The notes: generated by a model not told the origin, from the sequence alone. DNA of 64,000 nucleotides from Antarcticimicrobium sediminis (GCF_004348975.1 NZ_SMFP01000009.1:124001-188000); one strand, 5' to 3'; shown: positions 9,311-18,643, counted from the first letter of the stretch. Numbers and translations: made by a program.

Positions 9311-9733
9311 TCAGGTCAGGTGACGGGCGCGGGCGCCGCGTTCGATCGCTGCCGCGTGCAGCCGGTCGAGGTTCAGCTCATAGCGGATCTCTTCCAGCAG
9401 CCGCAGTTCGGACTCGGCCAGTTTGCCGTCGGCGGCGGCGACATCGCAGGCCAGCGCATAGGCGGTCTCGAACAGGCGTTCGGGCAGGTCGTCGCGGATC
9501 AGGCCGAACAGGGCGTCCAGCCCGTCCTCCTGCTCGAACAGGTCAAACACCATCTGTGACATGATGTTCATCCGGTCGATATCATAGCCGGCAAAGACCG
9601 GCAGGTGATTGACCGCGGCCTGAATCTTGACCAGCTCGGCGGTTCGGATGTTTTCGTCAGAGGCGGAAACGGCGATCATCAGGGCAACGAGACAGTCCTG
9701 CGCGCTTAGCACGTTCTGGTCTGGATTGGTCAC
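9311..9733 (-). CDS. TerB-like (tellurite resistance/DjlA-type) protein
   Basis: A 140-residue all-helical acidic protein. The pattern SASDENIRTAELVKIQ ... VAAADGKLAESELRLLEEI matches the TerB fold, in which paired acidic loops bind metal. I place the start at the GTG at 9731-9733 because AAGGAG lies six bases upstream. The open frame continues further upstream only through what looks like leader. No other ter gene is nearby, so a tellurite role is not implied. The gene is divergent from lysK, whose promoter must lie in the 120 bases between them. Confidence 0.75.
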   Translation of the reverse strand: MTNPDQNVLSAQDCLVALMIAVSASDENIRTAELVKIQAAVNHLPVFAGYDIDRMNIMSQMVFDLFEQEDGLDALFGLIRDDLPERLFETAYALACDVAAADGKLAESELRLLEEIRYELNLDRLHAAAIERGARARHLT

Positions 9734-9853
9734 GGGGCGCTCCTTTGGCTTGCGCATGTTGCAGTGCAGAATATTGACGCGCCAGCGCCAGCACAATAGG
9801 TAGCGGCGCATGGTCGCGTGCGAATGCGCGGCCCAGACCCTTCGGAGAATATG

Positions 9854-11428
9854 ATGTCGGACCTGCGCGAAGCTGCACTGCAATCGAAAGTCTGGCCTTT
9901 TGAAGAAGCGCGCCGGGTGCTCAAACGGTATGAGAAGACGCCGCCGGAAAAGGGCTATGTCCTGTTCGAGACCGGTTACGGGCCGTCAGGGCTGCCCCAT
10001 ATCGGCACCTTTGGCGAGGTTCTGCGCACCACGATGATCCGCCATGCCTTTGAGGTGATTTGCGACATCCCCACCCGGTTGATCTGTTTTTCCGACGATC
10101 TGGACGGGATGCGCAAGGTTCCAAGCAACGTGCCGAACCAGGAGATGTTGCAACAGCATCTGCAAATGCCGCTGACCCGTGTGCCGGACCCGTTTGGCAC
10201 GCATGACAGCTTTGGCGATCACAACAACGCCATGCTGCGCCGGTTTCTGGATACCTTCGGGTTCGATTATGAATTCTACTCGGCGACCGAGTTTTACGGC
10301 TCGGGCAAGTTCGACGAGGTGCTGAAGCGCGCGGTCGACAAATACGACGACGTCATGAAGGTGATGCTGAAAAGCCTGCGCGAAGAGCGTCGCCAGACCT
10401 ATTCGATCTTCCTGCCGATCCACCCCGAGACGGGGCGCGTTCTGTACGTGCCGATGAAGGAGGTGAACGCGCAGGATTATACCGTGACCTTTGACGATGA
10501 GGACGGCAAGGAATGGACGCTGCCGGTCACTGGCGGCAACGTCAAGCTGCAGTGGAAGCCGGACTTCGGCGCGCGCTGGGCGGCCTTGGGTGTCGATTTC
10601 GAGATGTATGGCAAGGACCATTCGACCAACACGCCGATCTATGACCGCATCTGCGAGATTCTGGGCCAGCGCAAACCGGAGCATTTCTCCTATGAGTTGT
10701 TCCTGGACGAGAACGGCCAGAAGATTTCGAAAAGCTCGGGCAACGGGATCAGCATCGATGAATGGCTGAGCTATGCCAGCACCGAAAGCCTGAGCTATTT
10801 CATGTATCAAAAGCCGAAGACCGCCAAGCGGATGTACTTTGACGTGATCCCCAAGGCGGTAGACGAGTATCACCAACAGTTGCGCGCCTATGCCGGGCAG
10901 GACGCCAAGGCACGGCTGAACAATCCAGTCTATCACATCCACAGCGGTGATGTGCCGCAAAGCAATATGGTGGTGCCGTTCGCGATGCTGCTGAACCTTG
11001 CGTCGGTGGCCTCGGCCGAGGACAAGCAGACGCTGTGGGGATTCATGCGCCGCTATGCGCCCGAAGCCAGCCCCGAGACGCATCCCGATCTGGATGCCGC
11101 CGCCGGGTTCGCGGTGAAGTATTACGAGGATTTCGTCAAACCGCACCGGGTCTATCGTGCGCCGACAGAGGTTGAGCGCGAGGCGCTGGTGGAATTGCGT
11201 GATGCCTTGGCCGCCTATGACGGGCCGGTCGAGGACGAGGCGTTGCAATCCATCGTCTATGGCGTTGGGCGCGAGCGGTTCGACCCGCTTCGCGACTGGT
11301 TCACGGCGCTGTACGAGGTGCTGCTGGGGGCCTCGCAGGGGCCGCGGTTCGGCGGGTTCATCGCGCTTTACGGTGTTGCCGAGACGGTGGCCTTGATCGA
11401 CAAGGCATTGGCCGGGGAGCTGGGCTGA
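9854..11428 (+). CDS. lysK: Lysyl-tRNA synthetase, class I
   Basis: A 524-residue enzyme that charges tRNA-Lys. It is the class I form found in archaea, spirochaetes and alphaproteobacteria, not the class II enzyme of enterics. The HIGH-type motif is PHIGTFGE and the KMSKS-type motif is [13 protein letters not shown] at 9844-9847 is well spaced for the second of two adjacent ATG codons (9854), which I take as the start. Translation could also begin at 9851. The gene ends four bases before the convergent CHAD gene stop. Confidence 0.95.
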   Translation: MSDLREAALQSKVWPFEEARRVLKRYEKTPPEKGYVLFETGYGPSGLPHIGTFGEVLRTTMIRHAFEVICDIPTRLICFSDDLDGMRKVPSNVPNQEMLQQHLQMPLTRVPDPFGTHDSFGDHNNAMLRRFLDTFGFDYEFYSATEFYGSGKFDEVLKRAVDKYDDVMKVMLKSLREERRQTYSIFLPIHPETGRVLYVPMKEVNAQDYTVTFDDEDGKEWTLPVTGGNVKLQWKPDFGARWAALGVDFEMYGKDHSTNTPIYDRICEILGQRKPEHFSYELFLDENGQKISKSSGNGISIDEWLSYASTESLSYFMYQKPKTAKRMYFDVIPKAVDEYHQQLRAYAGQDAKARLNNPVYHIHSGDVPQSNMVVPFAMLLNLASVASAEDKQTLWGFMRRYAPEASPETHPDLDAAAGFAVKYYEDFVKPHRVYRAPTEVEREALVELRDALAAYDGPVEDEALQSIVYGVGRERFDPLRDWFTALYEVLLGASQGPRFGGFIALYGVAETVALIDKALAGELG

Positions 11429-11432
11429 GGGC

Positions 11433-12338
11433 CTAGCCCTTTCGCCAGTTTCGCCACCAGCGAGTCCAGCGTTTGGGGAGTTTCCCCGGCTTTTTGTACA
11501 ACATCGTCTTGCCAAGGGCGAAGGCGCGGGTCTCTAGCACCGCTTTGCGGTCGATGGCGTGCGATTTCAGATCCGCGATCAGCCCGGCGACGACGGCGGG
11601 CGGTACGGCGCGGGCGAGGTGATCGAGCCTGTCCAGATAGACGGCGATGTCGTGATGATCGCCCAGCACGCCCGCAAGCTGTTTGGCCGCGTCGCGGTGG
11701 GGCTGCATCCGGCGCGCGTTGATGTCGCGCAGCAGGCGGCTGTGGTACCAGTTGTATTTCACACGTTTGCGCCATTCGTGCATGGCCCCGACACTGGGAT
11801 CTTTGCGCGCGGCCCGGTAGCCGGTGGCGGCGCGGGTCCATGTCAGGGTGAGGCCGGCACGCAGAATGGCCCTGTCCTTGCCCCTGAGGCGCCAGTCGGC
11901 GGACCGCTCGCGCAGCGCCTGCAGCGCCTCACAAAGATCGGCACACAGGTCGGCGGGCAGTGGGCTGTCCGCCTCGGCCCCCTTGGCGGCCTGCGCCAGC
12001 AGATGCGCGCGCAGCGGGGCGAACCGGGCGGGATCGGAGACGTCGATCATCAGCTTGTCATGGGTTTCGATTAGTACGCCGGTGTCGCGCGGACCTGACA
12101 TCTTGACCGCCAGATCGCGGATCACGGCGTTTTCGCGGGCGTAACCGTCAAAGCCGGGGCGCACCAGCCGCAGCAACCCGCGCAGTTTCTTGAAATGCTT
12201 GCGGGTCTGGTGGATCGCCACGTTCGGGTCGGCATCCGGCGCTGTCAACTCGGCAAGGGCCGCGTCGATTTGCTCGCACGCGATGCGGCGCAGTGCCGTT
12301 TGCAGGCTGCGGTCGCGCCGCGTGATGCGATAGGCCAT
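11433..12338 (-). CDS. CHAD domain protein
   Basis: A 301-residue helical protein with regularly spaced conserved basic residues and histidines (VAIHQTRKHFKKLRGLLRLVR near the N-terminus; MHEWRKRVKYNWYH in the middle). This is the CHAD signature. CHAD domains bind inorganic polyphosphate and often accompany CYTH triphosphatases, but no CYTH gene is seen here. It is convergent with lysK and divergent from the beta-helix protein gene. Confidence 0.88.
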   Translation of the reverse strand: MAYRITRRDRSLQTALRRIACEQIDAALAELTAPDADPNVAIHQTRKHFKKLRGLLRLVRPGFDGYARENAVIRDLAVKMSGPRDTGVLIETHDKLMIDVSDPARFAPLRAHLLAQAAKGAEADSPLPADLCADLCEALQALRERSADWRLRGKDRAILRAGLTLTWTRAATGYRAARKDPSVGAMHEWRKRVKYNWYHSRLLRDINARRMQPHRDAAKQLAGVLGDHHDIAVYLDRLDHLARAVPPAVVAGLIADLKSHAIDRKAVLETRAFALGKTMLYKKPGKLPKRWTRWWRNWRKG

Positions 12339-12465
12339 GGGTCCGTGTCCCTAGAGGATGTCATGGGGGGACCGTAACGGTGGTCTCAGCCGGTGTTAAT
12401 CCGTTCTCTATACCCGTTTGCGCCGACCGGAATGGCCTCCGGGTGGGTGTTGGAAAGGGATTTTC

Positions 12466-14748
12466 ATGAACAAGGCGATTACTGAGGGCGTGGTGTTGAT
12501 GCCGCCGGTCTTTGCAGAGGGTCTGGATGTCTGGTCGAGCGGCGACGGCACGCCGGGATCGGATACCTATGATGGGGCGGTGAACGCGGCCTTTGTCTCT
12601 GCGGATCAGGATTTCGCCGGTTGTCTGGAGCTGCAGAAAACCGAGACCACGCAACAGCTGCGCCATATGGGTAAGACACCGTTGATCCCGGGCTGCTATT
12701 TGCAGATCACGGTGCGGATCAAGGCGTTGAGCGGGGCGCTGCCGACGGTGCGGATCGCCGGTTGGGCGGGCAAATCCGGCGGTCATGTGGGCGGGCTGAG
12801 CGAGACCGCGGCGGCGGTCACGCTGAGCAGCTATGGCGAGGTGGTCGAGCTGCGCGCCATTGTCGGCAGCGGGGATCGCGGCGGGGTCGACATGGTTTGG
12901 GGCATGGCGGCGGAATACGGATATTTCGGGATCGACCTGACCGGGGCCAACGGCGGTGTGGTGCGCATCGACGATATCGAGATCACCGATGTCACCAGCA
13001 TCTTCCTGCGCGATATGCTGAGTCAGGTGGATGTGCGCGACTATGGCGCGCGGGGCGATGGGGTGACCGATGACAGTGCCGCCTTTGCGGCAGCCGATGC
13101 CGATGCCGATGGCCGCCGACTGTTCGTGCCGGCGGGCAGCTATTATCTGGCCGAGACGGTGACGCTGGAGGCCGAGGTGGCTTTTGAGGGCACGGTGAGC
13201 ATGCCGGCGGACAAGATGCTGCTTTTGACTAAAAGCTTTGATCTGCCGCACTATATCGCCGCCTTCGGCAATGAGGAGCTGGGTTTCAAAAAGGCGTTTC
13301 AGGCGCTGTTGAACAATGCAGATCATGAAAGTCTGGACATGGGCGGGCGCAAGGTGACGGTGACGGCGCCGATCGACATGCAGGCGGCGGTGCCCAACAA
13401 GAGCAGCTATTCCACCCGCCGGGTGATCCGCAACGGTCAGTTGGAGGCCAGCGCCGGGGCGGGGTGGAGCACCGATGTGGTCACCTCGAAGGCGACCTAT
13501 TCGCTGTCGAGCTCCAAGACGTTGAGCAATGTGACCAATGTGGCCAATGTGTCGGTGGGGGCGCTGGTCGAGGGGGTTGGCGTGGGCCGCGAGGTCTATG
13601 TCACCGACAAGCGCAACGGCGCGCAGGAGATCACCCTGAGCGCGCCGCTGTATGATGCGGTGGGCACCCAGACCTTCACCTTTCGTGATTTCAAATACAT
13701 GCTGGATTTCAGCGGCTTCACCAATCTGAGCAAGTTCTCTCTCTCGGATGTGGAGGTGCAATGCGAGGGGCTGTGCAGCGGTCTTCGGCTGGCGGCAACG
13801 GGGGTGGCGTTTCATCTGCGCGACTGTTTCATCAGCCGGCCCAAGGATCGTGGCGTGACCTCGATCGGGACCGGCTGTCAGGGGATGTTGATCGACCGCT
13901 GCCAGTTCCTGTCGGATGAGAATGCCGAGGACGTGGCCGATCGCAGCTCCATCGCGCTGAACGCCAATGCCAATGACGTCAAGCTGCGCAACAACCGGGC
14001 CGAGAAGTTTCGTCATTTCGCGGTACTGGCGGGCAGCAACAGCGTGGTGACAGGCAATCATTTCTTTCAGGGCGACGGGGTCTCGGATGGGGTGCGCACC
14101 GGTGGGCTGGTTCTGACGGCAAGCTATTGCAGCAGCACGCTGACCAGCAATTACGTCGACAACTGTTTCATCGAGTGGACCAACGAACATGATTCCACGC
14201 CTGATTTCGTCAGCGGGTTTTCCTTCAGCGCGCTGAGCATTGCCGACAATATCTTTCTGTCCGGCGATGTGGCGCCCTGGTTCAGCTATATCGTGATCAA
14301 GCCGCATGGGTCTGGCCATTACCTGAACGGGGTGAATGTGACCGGCAATATGTTCCGCAGTATCAACGGCACCATCGACCGGGCCGAACGGGTCGATACC
14401 AGCTTTGCCGATCTGGATTTCACCCGGTTCAAGAACGTGACTTTCGCTGGCAATACCTATCACGCGGTCTCCTCACAGGTGATGAACCCGCTGCGGGTGC
14501 GCCACAAGGAAAGCAGCACGGCGAAGACATGGACCGTCGAGGCCGGGGGCGAGTTGCCCTTCGAGGCGCGGGCGCGCGGCGTCGATGGGATCGTGGCGCT
14601 GGATGCGGTCAAGACCGGCAGCGGCGACACGGTGCATGATCTGCCCTATGTCGAGTTGGAGCAGGGGGCGCGTGGCGACATGGTCAAGCTGGTCTGGTCA
14701 GAGGCGGTGAAGGGCGAGGTCGCGGTCAGTCTGCGGATTGATACCTGA
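12466..14748 (+). CDS. Large right-handed beta-helix protein (pectate-lyase-superfamily / tailspike-like)
   Basis: A 760-residue protein. The N-terminal ~185 residues look like a carbohydrate-binding-type beta sandwich. Then VDVRDYGARGDGVTDDSAAF marks the classic entry into a pectate-lyase-3/tailspike beta-helix domain, followed by Asn-rich turns (NANANDVKLRNN, VTGNHFF) typical of parallel beta-helix rungs. The ATG at 12466 follows GGAAAGGGA. No signal peptide is evident at this start. Such proteins cleave or bind polysaccharides and occur both as bacterial glycan-active proteins and as phage tail spikes. With no phage gene nearby and a capsule operon about 5 kb away, a role with the cell's own polysaccharide is plausible but inferred. 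Confidence 0.78.
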   Translation: MNKAITEGVVLMPPVFAEGLDVWSSGDGTPGSDTYDGAVNAAFVSADQDFAGCLELQKTETTQQLRHMGKTPLIPGCYLQITVRIKALSGALPTVRIAGWAGKSGGHVGGLSETAAAVTLSSYGEVVELRAIVGSGDRGGVDMVWGMAAEYGYFGIDLTGANGGVVRIDDIEITDVTSIFLRDMLSQVDVRDYGARGDGVTDDSAAFAAADADADGRRLFVPAGSYYLAETVTLEAEVAFEGTVSMPADKMLLLTKSFDLPHYIAAFGNEELGFKKAFQALLNNADHESLDMGGRKVTVTAPIDMQAAVPNKSSYSTRRVIRNGQLEASAGAGWSTDVVTSKATYSLSSSKTLSNVTNVANVSVGALVEGVGVGREVYVTDKRNGAQEITLSAPLYDAVGTQTFTFRDFKYMLDFSGFTNLSKFSLSDVEVQCEGLCSGLRLAATGVAFHLRDCFISRPKDRGVTSIGTGCQGMLIDRCQFLSDENAEDVADRSSIALNANANDVKLRNNRAEKFRHFAVLAGSNSVVTGNHFFQGDGVSDGVRTGGLVLTASYCSSTLTSNYVDNCFIEWTNEHDSTPDFVSGFSFSALSIADNIFLSGDVAPWFSYIVIKPHGSGHYLNGVNVTGNMFRSINGTIDRAERVDTSFADLDFTRFKNVTFAGNTYHAVSSQVMNPLRVRHKESSTAKTWTVEAGGELPFEARARGVDGIVALDAVKTGSGDTVHDLPYVELEQGARGDMVKLVWSEAVKGEVAVSLRIDT

Positions 14749-14774
14749 GGCCGCGTTTTACCTGAGACCGCTTT

Positions 14775-15269
14775 TCAGCCGGGCAGGGCCATATCGGCGG
14801 GCGTCAGTCGGAACGCCTTGCCGAAGCCGCCGTTGAGGTGCCCGGCGCTGGGCGAGAACAGTGCAAAGCTGAAATCCGCAAAGCCGATATAAAGTTTGGC
14901 CTTGGGGTGGTCGCGCAGATACTGCGCGGCCAGGTCGTCGTAGCCCTCCGCGCCCTTGCGGAGGAAGCGGGCGCGAGCCTGTAGCGTCAGGCGCGGGTGG
15001 GTCAGCGGATCGCCCTTGGGCCCGGGTTCGCCGATCAGGAGCGAACAGGCAGGATTGGCGCGCAAGGCTTGGGTATGGGCCGCAAGGTCGGAAACGAGGG
15101 TCAGCGGCGCGCCTGCGTGCGACAGGCCAAAGGCCACGCGGGTGACCATCGGTGCACCATCCGTCAGCACCACGGCAAGGGCGGCAAAGCGGGCGTCGTG
15201 CAGCAGGGTGCGGGCGATCTGGCGCGCCGCGTCATCGGTGGGGCGGATGGGGCGGATCGGATCAGTCAT
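14775..15269 (-). CDS. HugZ-like pyridoxamine 5'-phosphate oxidase-fold protein
   Basis: A 164-residue split-barrel flavin or heme-binding protein. Features include LLHDARFAALAVVLTDGAPMVTR, SDLAAHTQALRANP and a C-terminal FGKAFRLTPADM. The FGKAFRLT ending is typical of HugZ-type proteins, where a C-terminal loop contributes a heme ligand. HugZ relatives degrade heme to release iron. The family also contains plain FMN-binding proteins, so activity here is unproven. No heme-uptake genes are adjacent. Confidence 0.8.
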   Translation of the reverse strand: MTDPIRPIRPTDDAARQIARTLLHDARFAALAVVLTDGAPMVTRVAFGLSHAGAPLTLVSDLAAHTQALRANPACSLLIGEPGPKGDPLTHPRLTLQARARFLRKGAEGYDDLAAQYLRDHPKAKLYIGFADFSFALFSPSAGHLNGGFGKAFRLTPADMALPG

Positions 15270-15313
15270 TGCGCTTGTCTAGGGCGCGACGGGAGAGGGC
15301 GCAACCGGATCGC

Positions 15314-15991
15314 TCAGAACCAGCGCCACAGGGCGATCTTGAGGCCGAGGGTGTCGCGGCTGGCGGATTTGCGCTCTACCCCGAGCAGCCATGTGGCGTC
15401 GCGGCGGCTGTCGAAAAGGACGCCGGGCGTCACTGCCCAGGTCAGCGGCTGACCCGGGACAAGGGCGGTTTCCATTTGCAGGATCGGGCGCAGGCGACCC
15501 GGTTCCGATAGCCCAAGGGTAGCGTCGAGCTTGTAGATCGGGGTGTCCATGCCGAGCCGGCGCTCATAGGCGGCATCGAGCGAGAGCCAGCCAGCAGCCC
15601 CCCGGCGCAGGGTGAAACCGCGCCCATAGGAGAGCGTCAGGCGGTACATCGGATCCCACGCCGCGCGCCAGTGGTGGCCGCCGAATGCGGCCTCGGCGGC
15701 CAGTTGGGCGCGGGCGTCGGGGCGCGACAGCGGCAGCCGGGCGAACAGCAGCGCGTGCCCGGCGATGCCGGGGCGTTCGTTGATATCGGCCCCGATCGTG
15801 AGGCTTGGCGCGAGCCCGTATTCGGCAGAGATCGAGACCTCCTGCCAGGCGTCGGGGTCGCCCTGTCGCAGCGTGCCGGTGGTCGAGAGAAATCCCCGGC
15901 CGGTTTCGCGCAGCCAGGCCCCGGCCGCAGTTGGACCACCGGTGCCGGTGGTGCACAGGGCGGCGATCAGAAACAGGACAAGGCGGCGCAT
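15314..15991 (-). CDS. Small outer-membrane beta-barrel-like protein of unknown function
   Basis: A 225-residue protein with a clear N-terminal export signal (MRRLVLFLIAALCTTG...AGA). The body alternates hydrophobic and polar residues in strand-like blocks (VSISAEYGLAPSLTIGADI, YRLTLSYGRGFTL, GLKIALWRWF). It ends in Phe, as outer-membrane barrels do. I do not recognise a characterised family. It is divergent from the orphan ParA gene across about 127 bases that contain a CtrA-like site. Confidence 0.7.
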   Translation of the reverse strand: MRRLVLFLIAALCTTGTGGPTAAGAWLRETGRGFLSTTGTLRQGDPDAWQEVSISAEYGLAPSLTIGADINERPGIAGHALLFARLPLSRPDARAQLAAEAAFGGHHWRAAWDPMYRLTLSYGRGFTLRRGAAGWLSLDAAYERRLGMDTPIYKLDATLGLSEPGRLRPILQMETALVPGQPLTWAVTPGVLFDSRRDATWLLGVERKSASRDTLGLKIALWRWF

Positions 15992-16027
15992 GTTGGGCTC
16001 CTTCTCTGGCAGGGTCGGGGGAGATGG

Positions 16028-16042
16028 TTAATGAACTGTTAG
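16028..16042. promoter_or_regulatory. CtrA-like site (one mismatch)
   Basis: TTAA, seven bases, TTAG matches the alphaproteobacterial CtrA consensus TTAA-N7-TTAA except at the last base. It lies in the divergent spacer between the outer-membrane-like gene and the ParA gene. A single short match can arise by chance. Confidence 0.3.
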
Positions 16043-16118
16043 GGCCGGAGGCGCGGAATTCGTTTGCGTTGTGCCGCGCCTGGACTATGCTGCGATGCGG
16101 CATCATGCGGAGGCCTCG

Positions 16119-16778
16119 ATGGCACATGTGATCACGGTCGCACAGCAGAAGGGCGGGTCTGGCAAGACCACGCTGGCAGTCAATCTGGCGGTGGGGTTTG
16201 CCCGCGCTGGCAAGTCCGTGGCGCTGATGGATATTGATCCGCAGGGCAGCGCCGGGCGCTGGTTCATGACCCGGCTGGAGGCGCTGGAGGCCGGCGCCGG
16301 TGGCGCGCTGGCGAATACGCCCGAGATCACCTTTTCCACCGCCTCGGCCTGGGGCGTGAGCTATGAGTTGCGCAAGCTGGCGCAGGCCCATGACATCGTC
16401 ATCATCGACACCCCACCCAAGGCCGACAGCGATCTGCGTCCGGCGCTGCGGGCCAGCGATCTGGTGCTGGTGCCGGTGGCCTCGTCGCATCTGGATCTTT
16501 GGGCGGTGGAAATGGCGCTGTATCTTGCCGCGCGCGAAGATGTGCCGGCGATGATCGTGCTGACGCGGACCCGCACAGGCACCCGGCTGGCCGCCGACGT
16601 CGCCAGCAAGGCCGCCGAACTGGGCACCGAGATTGCCAAGACCGTATTGGCCAACCGTGTGACCTATGCCGAGACGCTGGGGCAGGGGCGCGCCGCGCTG
16701 GAGACCCCGAAAGGCCCCGCCCATGACGAGGTGTCGCGGTTGGTGCAGGAAGTGCAGACGGCGCTGGATCGACTGTGA
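16119..16778 (+). CDS. ParA family ATPase (orphan)
   Basis: A 219-residue deviant-Walker ATPase. QQKGGSGKTT carries the signature lysine of the ParA/MinD group, followed by MDIDPQGSAGRW and VIIDTPPKADS. The ATG at 16119 has GGAGG five bases upstream, which excludes the longer frame. There is no ParB or parS beside it, so it is not an obvious replicon partition pair. Orphan ParA proteins position cargo such as chemoreceptors, carboxysomes or membrane assemblies, or act in plasmid maintenance. Its cargo is unknown. A 30-base gap separates it from the ABM gene. Confidence 0.88.
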   Translation: MAHVITVAQQKGGSGKTTLAVNLAVGFARAGKSVALMDIDPQGSAGRWFMTRLEALEAGAGGALANTPEITFSTASAWGVSYELRKLAQAHDIVIIDTPPKADSDLRPALRASDLVLVPVASSHLDLWAVEMALYLAAREDVPAMIVLTRTRTGTRLAADVASKAAELGTEIAKTVLANRVTYAETLGQGRAALETPKGPAHDEVSRLVQEVQTALDRL

Positions 16779-16808
16779 TAGGTTGAAACTTCGAACGAGG
16801 AGAAGACG

Positions 16809-17129
16809 ATGCCGAATATTTCCAAAGACACCAGCGTGCAGACTGTCATCACCACCTTTGAGATGACGCCGGCCACCTGCCAGGATGCTCTGGATGCGTT
16901 GACCGAAGCCTATGGTGTATTCATCTCGAAACAGCCCGGTTTCATCGCGGCGGGGTTGCACGTGAACGACGCGCAGACGCGCATTGCCAATTATTCGCAA
17001 TGGGCCCGGCGCGAGGATTTTCAGGCCATGCTGCGCACCCCGGAGATGCGCAAGCGCAACCGCGCGATCAACGAGCTGTGCAAGAGTTTCGAGCCGGTGA
17101 TGTATGAGGTGGCGGCGACATTTGGGTAA
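16809..17129 (+). CDS. Antibiotic biosynthesis monooxygenase (ABM) domain protein
   Basis: A 106-residue single-domain protein with the dimeric ferredoxin-like ABM pattern (VITTFEMTPATCQDALDAL, KQPGFIAAGLHV, NYSQWARREDFQAML). These domains act as cofactor-free oxygenases, heme-degrading proteins or small-molecule binders. The substrate is unknown here. GAGGAGAAG lies just before the ATG. It may be co-transcribed with the ParA gene. Confidence 0.8.
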   Translation: MPNISKDTSVQTVITTFEMTPATCQDALDALTEAYGVFISKQPGFIAAGLHVNDAQTRIANYSQWARREDFQAMLRTPEMRKRNRAINELCKSFEPVMYEVAATFG

Positions 17130-17586
17130 GTCGGGCGGGTGAGCTGGGTTGCCCGTCTGTGCTGTTCATTGTGCTGGTTAGCCCCGTCCGCCGCCAGCAG
17201 GTCTGAAGCGCAGAGGCATATCTTTCGGCGCTGACCCCTGAGTGACGTATTGGGTGTGGGCTTTGTCCATGGTTCCGGGCCCGCGCCTTTGTCTTGCGCC
17301 CTAGCCGGTGTTCGCGCTCAACGGGGCGGTTGTCGTCTCGTCGAAGGTCTGGTGAGCGCAGCCGAACCGCCCGCGCCTGTCCCGCGGCGTCTTTCCTTTT
17401 GCGCGTCCAGCGGCGGGGCCGTGGTTCCGCTTGCGCAGAAAAGGCGTTTCAATTTCGCCAAATCGCAATACTCTGGATTGAAACATCCTCCCGTGCAGGG
17501 TTCAACCGACGGGGCCATATGATGTGGATCAAGGCCGGTTGTGCGCCGCGCGGCGCAGACTGAACAAAATGAACAAGGAGAACAAC
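17130..17586. other. Gene-free stretch upstream of the stress protein
   Basis: About 457 bases without a convincing gene. A weak 5-bp hairpin (CGGGC / GCCCG) lies just after the ABM stop. The short open frames here have no family resemblance and no good start signal. The promoter of the universal stress protein should lie in the right half, but I see no clear operator. Confidence 0.5.
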
Positions 17587-17994
17587 ATGTATCATAACAT
17601 CCTGATTCCAGTGTCCTTTGACTCTGAACGCGATGTGACGGCACCGATGAAGCTGGCCGAAATTCTGGGAACGCCCGAGGGGCAGGTCACGCTGTTGCAC
17701 GTGGTCGAGCATATCCCGGGCTATGCGATTTCCTATATGCCCGAGGACTATCTGACCGAGGCCCGCACCGCGGTTCAGACCGAGCTGGAAGCGATGGCGG
17801 CCAAGCTGCCCAATGCCCGCGCCGTGGTGATCGAGGGCCATTCCGGTCGCTCGATCCTGGACTGGGCGGAAACCAACAAGCCTGACCTGATCATTGTCGC
17901 GTCGCACCGGCCCGGAATGCAGGATCTGCTGTTGGGCTCGACCGCGACACAAGTCGTGCGCCATGCCAAATGCGCGGTGCATGTGGTACGCTAA
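17587..17994 (+). CDS. Universal stress protein UspA family
   Basis: A 135-residue single Usp domain. It begins MYHNILIPVSFD and ends with the nucleotide-binding pattern IVASHRPGMQDLLLGSTATQVVRHAKCAVHVVR, close to the G-2x-G-9x-G(S/T) consensus of ATP-binding members. AAGGAG lies just before the ATG at 17587. It probably acts in the cytoplasm under stress or low oxygen. The rhodanese gene follows after 34 bases on the same strand. Confidence 0.93.
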   Translation: MYHNILIPVSFDSERDVTAPMKLAEILGTPEGQVTLLHVVEHIPGYAISYMPEDYLTEARTAVQTELEAMAAKLPNARAVVIEGHSGRSILDWAETNKPDLIIVASHRPGMQDLLLGSTATQVVRHAKCAVHVVR

Positions 17995-18028
17995 AGCCTG
18001 AGGAGCAACATAAAAGGGGGAGGGCGCT

Positions 18029-18613
18029 ATGAGAACAGTTGTTTGCGTATTGGCGGGGCTCGCGTTGGCGGCGCCGGCATGGGCTGATCCTGTCGGGATC
18101 ACCAAGGACATGATGCAGGCGCAGGTGCCCTTGCCCGAGGGGGGAACCGCGACGGTGTCGCGCATCCAGGACAACGACAACAAGGTCGAAGGCGTCTGGG
18201 CGCAAACCTCGCGCGCCTGCCCGCCCTTTTGCATTCAACCGATCACCCCTGCCGACGGGGTGACGACGATTGGCGAGTTGGAGCTGATCGCGATGTTGCA
18301 GGATCCCGGCGCGGTGGTCGTTGACGGCCGCGTGCGGCCCGATTTCGAGGGCGGCTCGATCCCCGGGGCGATCAGCATCCCCTATACCGAAGCCGCAGAC
18401 CGGTTGGGCGAACTGGGCTGCGAACCTGATTTCGAGGGGTTCGACTGTGCCAACGCCAAGCCCGTGGCGCTGTTTTGCAACGGGCCGTGGTGTGGCCAGT
18501 CACCGGCGGCGGCGCGGCGGATGATCGAGGCTGGCTATCCGGCTGACAAGATCCATTATTACCGTGGCGGCATGCAGGTGTGGCGGATGCTGGGCCTGAC
18601 TGTGACGGAGTAA
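18029..18613 (+). CDS. Periplasmic rhodanese-like sulfurtransferase
   Basis: A 194-residue exported protein. A signal peptide ends near AWA-DP (residues 1-19), followed by one rhodanese domain. The active loop CNGPWCGQS has two cysteines in the C-x-G-P-x-C form known from some single-domain rhodaneses. RPDFEGGSIPGAISIPY is the usual substrate-side motif. Rhodaneses carry persulfide sulfur, and the periplasmic location suggests sulfur or redox handling outside the cytoplasm. A hairpin lies just after the stop. Confidence 0.87.
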   Translation: MRTVVCVLAGLALAAPAWADPVGITKDMMQAQVPLPEGGTATVSRIQDNDNKVEGVWAQTSRACPPFCIQPITPADGVTTIGELELIAMLQDPGAVVVDGRVRPDFEGGSIPGAISIPYTEAADRLGELGCEPDFEGFDCANAKPVALFCNGPWCGQSPAAARRMIEAGYPADKIHYYRGGMQVWRMLGLTVTE

Positions 18614-18620
18614 GGGGGGC

Positions 18621-18643
18621 AGGGCGGCGTCAGGCGTCGCCCT
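18621..18643 (+). terminator. Terminator after the rhodanese gene
   Basis: AGGGCGGCG and CGTCGCCCT pair over nine positions with one G-T wobble around a five-base loop, and GTTTC follows. It starts eight bases after the rhodanese stop. The T tract is short. Confidence 0.55.

Noticed and set aside
9986-11515. 509-codon minus-strand open frame
   Set aside because: It is antisense to the well-supported class I lysyl-tRNA synthetase and has no recognisable motif. Long antisense frames are common in GC-rich DNA.
12361-14463. 700-codon minus-strand open frame
   Set aside because: It lies opposite the beta-helix protein and is rich in Arg, His and Gln with no domain pattern, typical of a shadow frame.
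17250-17522. 90-codon plus-strand open frame in the spacer before the stress protein
   Set aside because: No start signal, no family pattern, and a competing antisense frame of similar quality.
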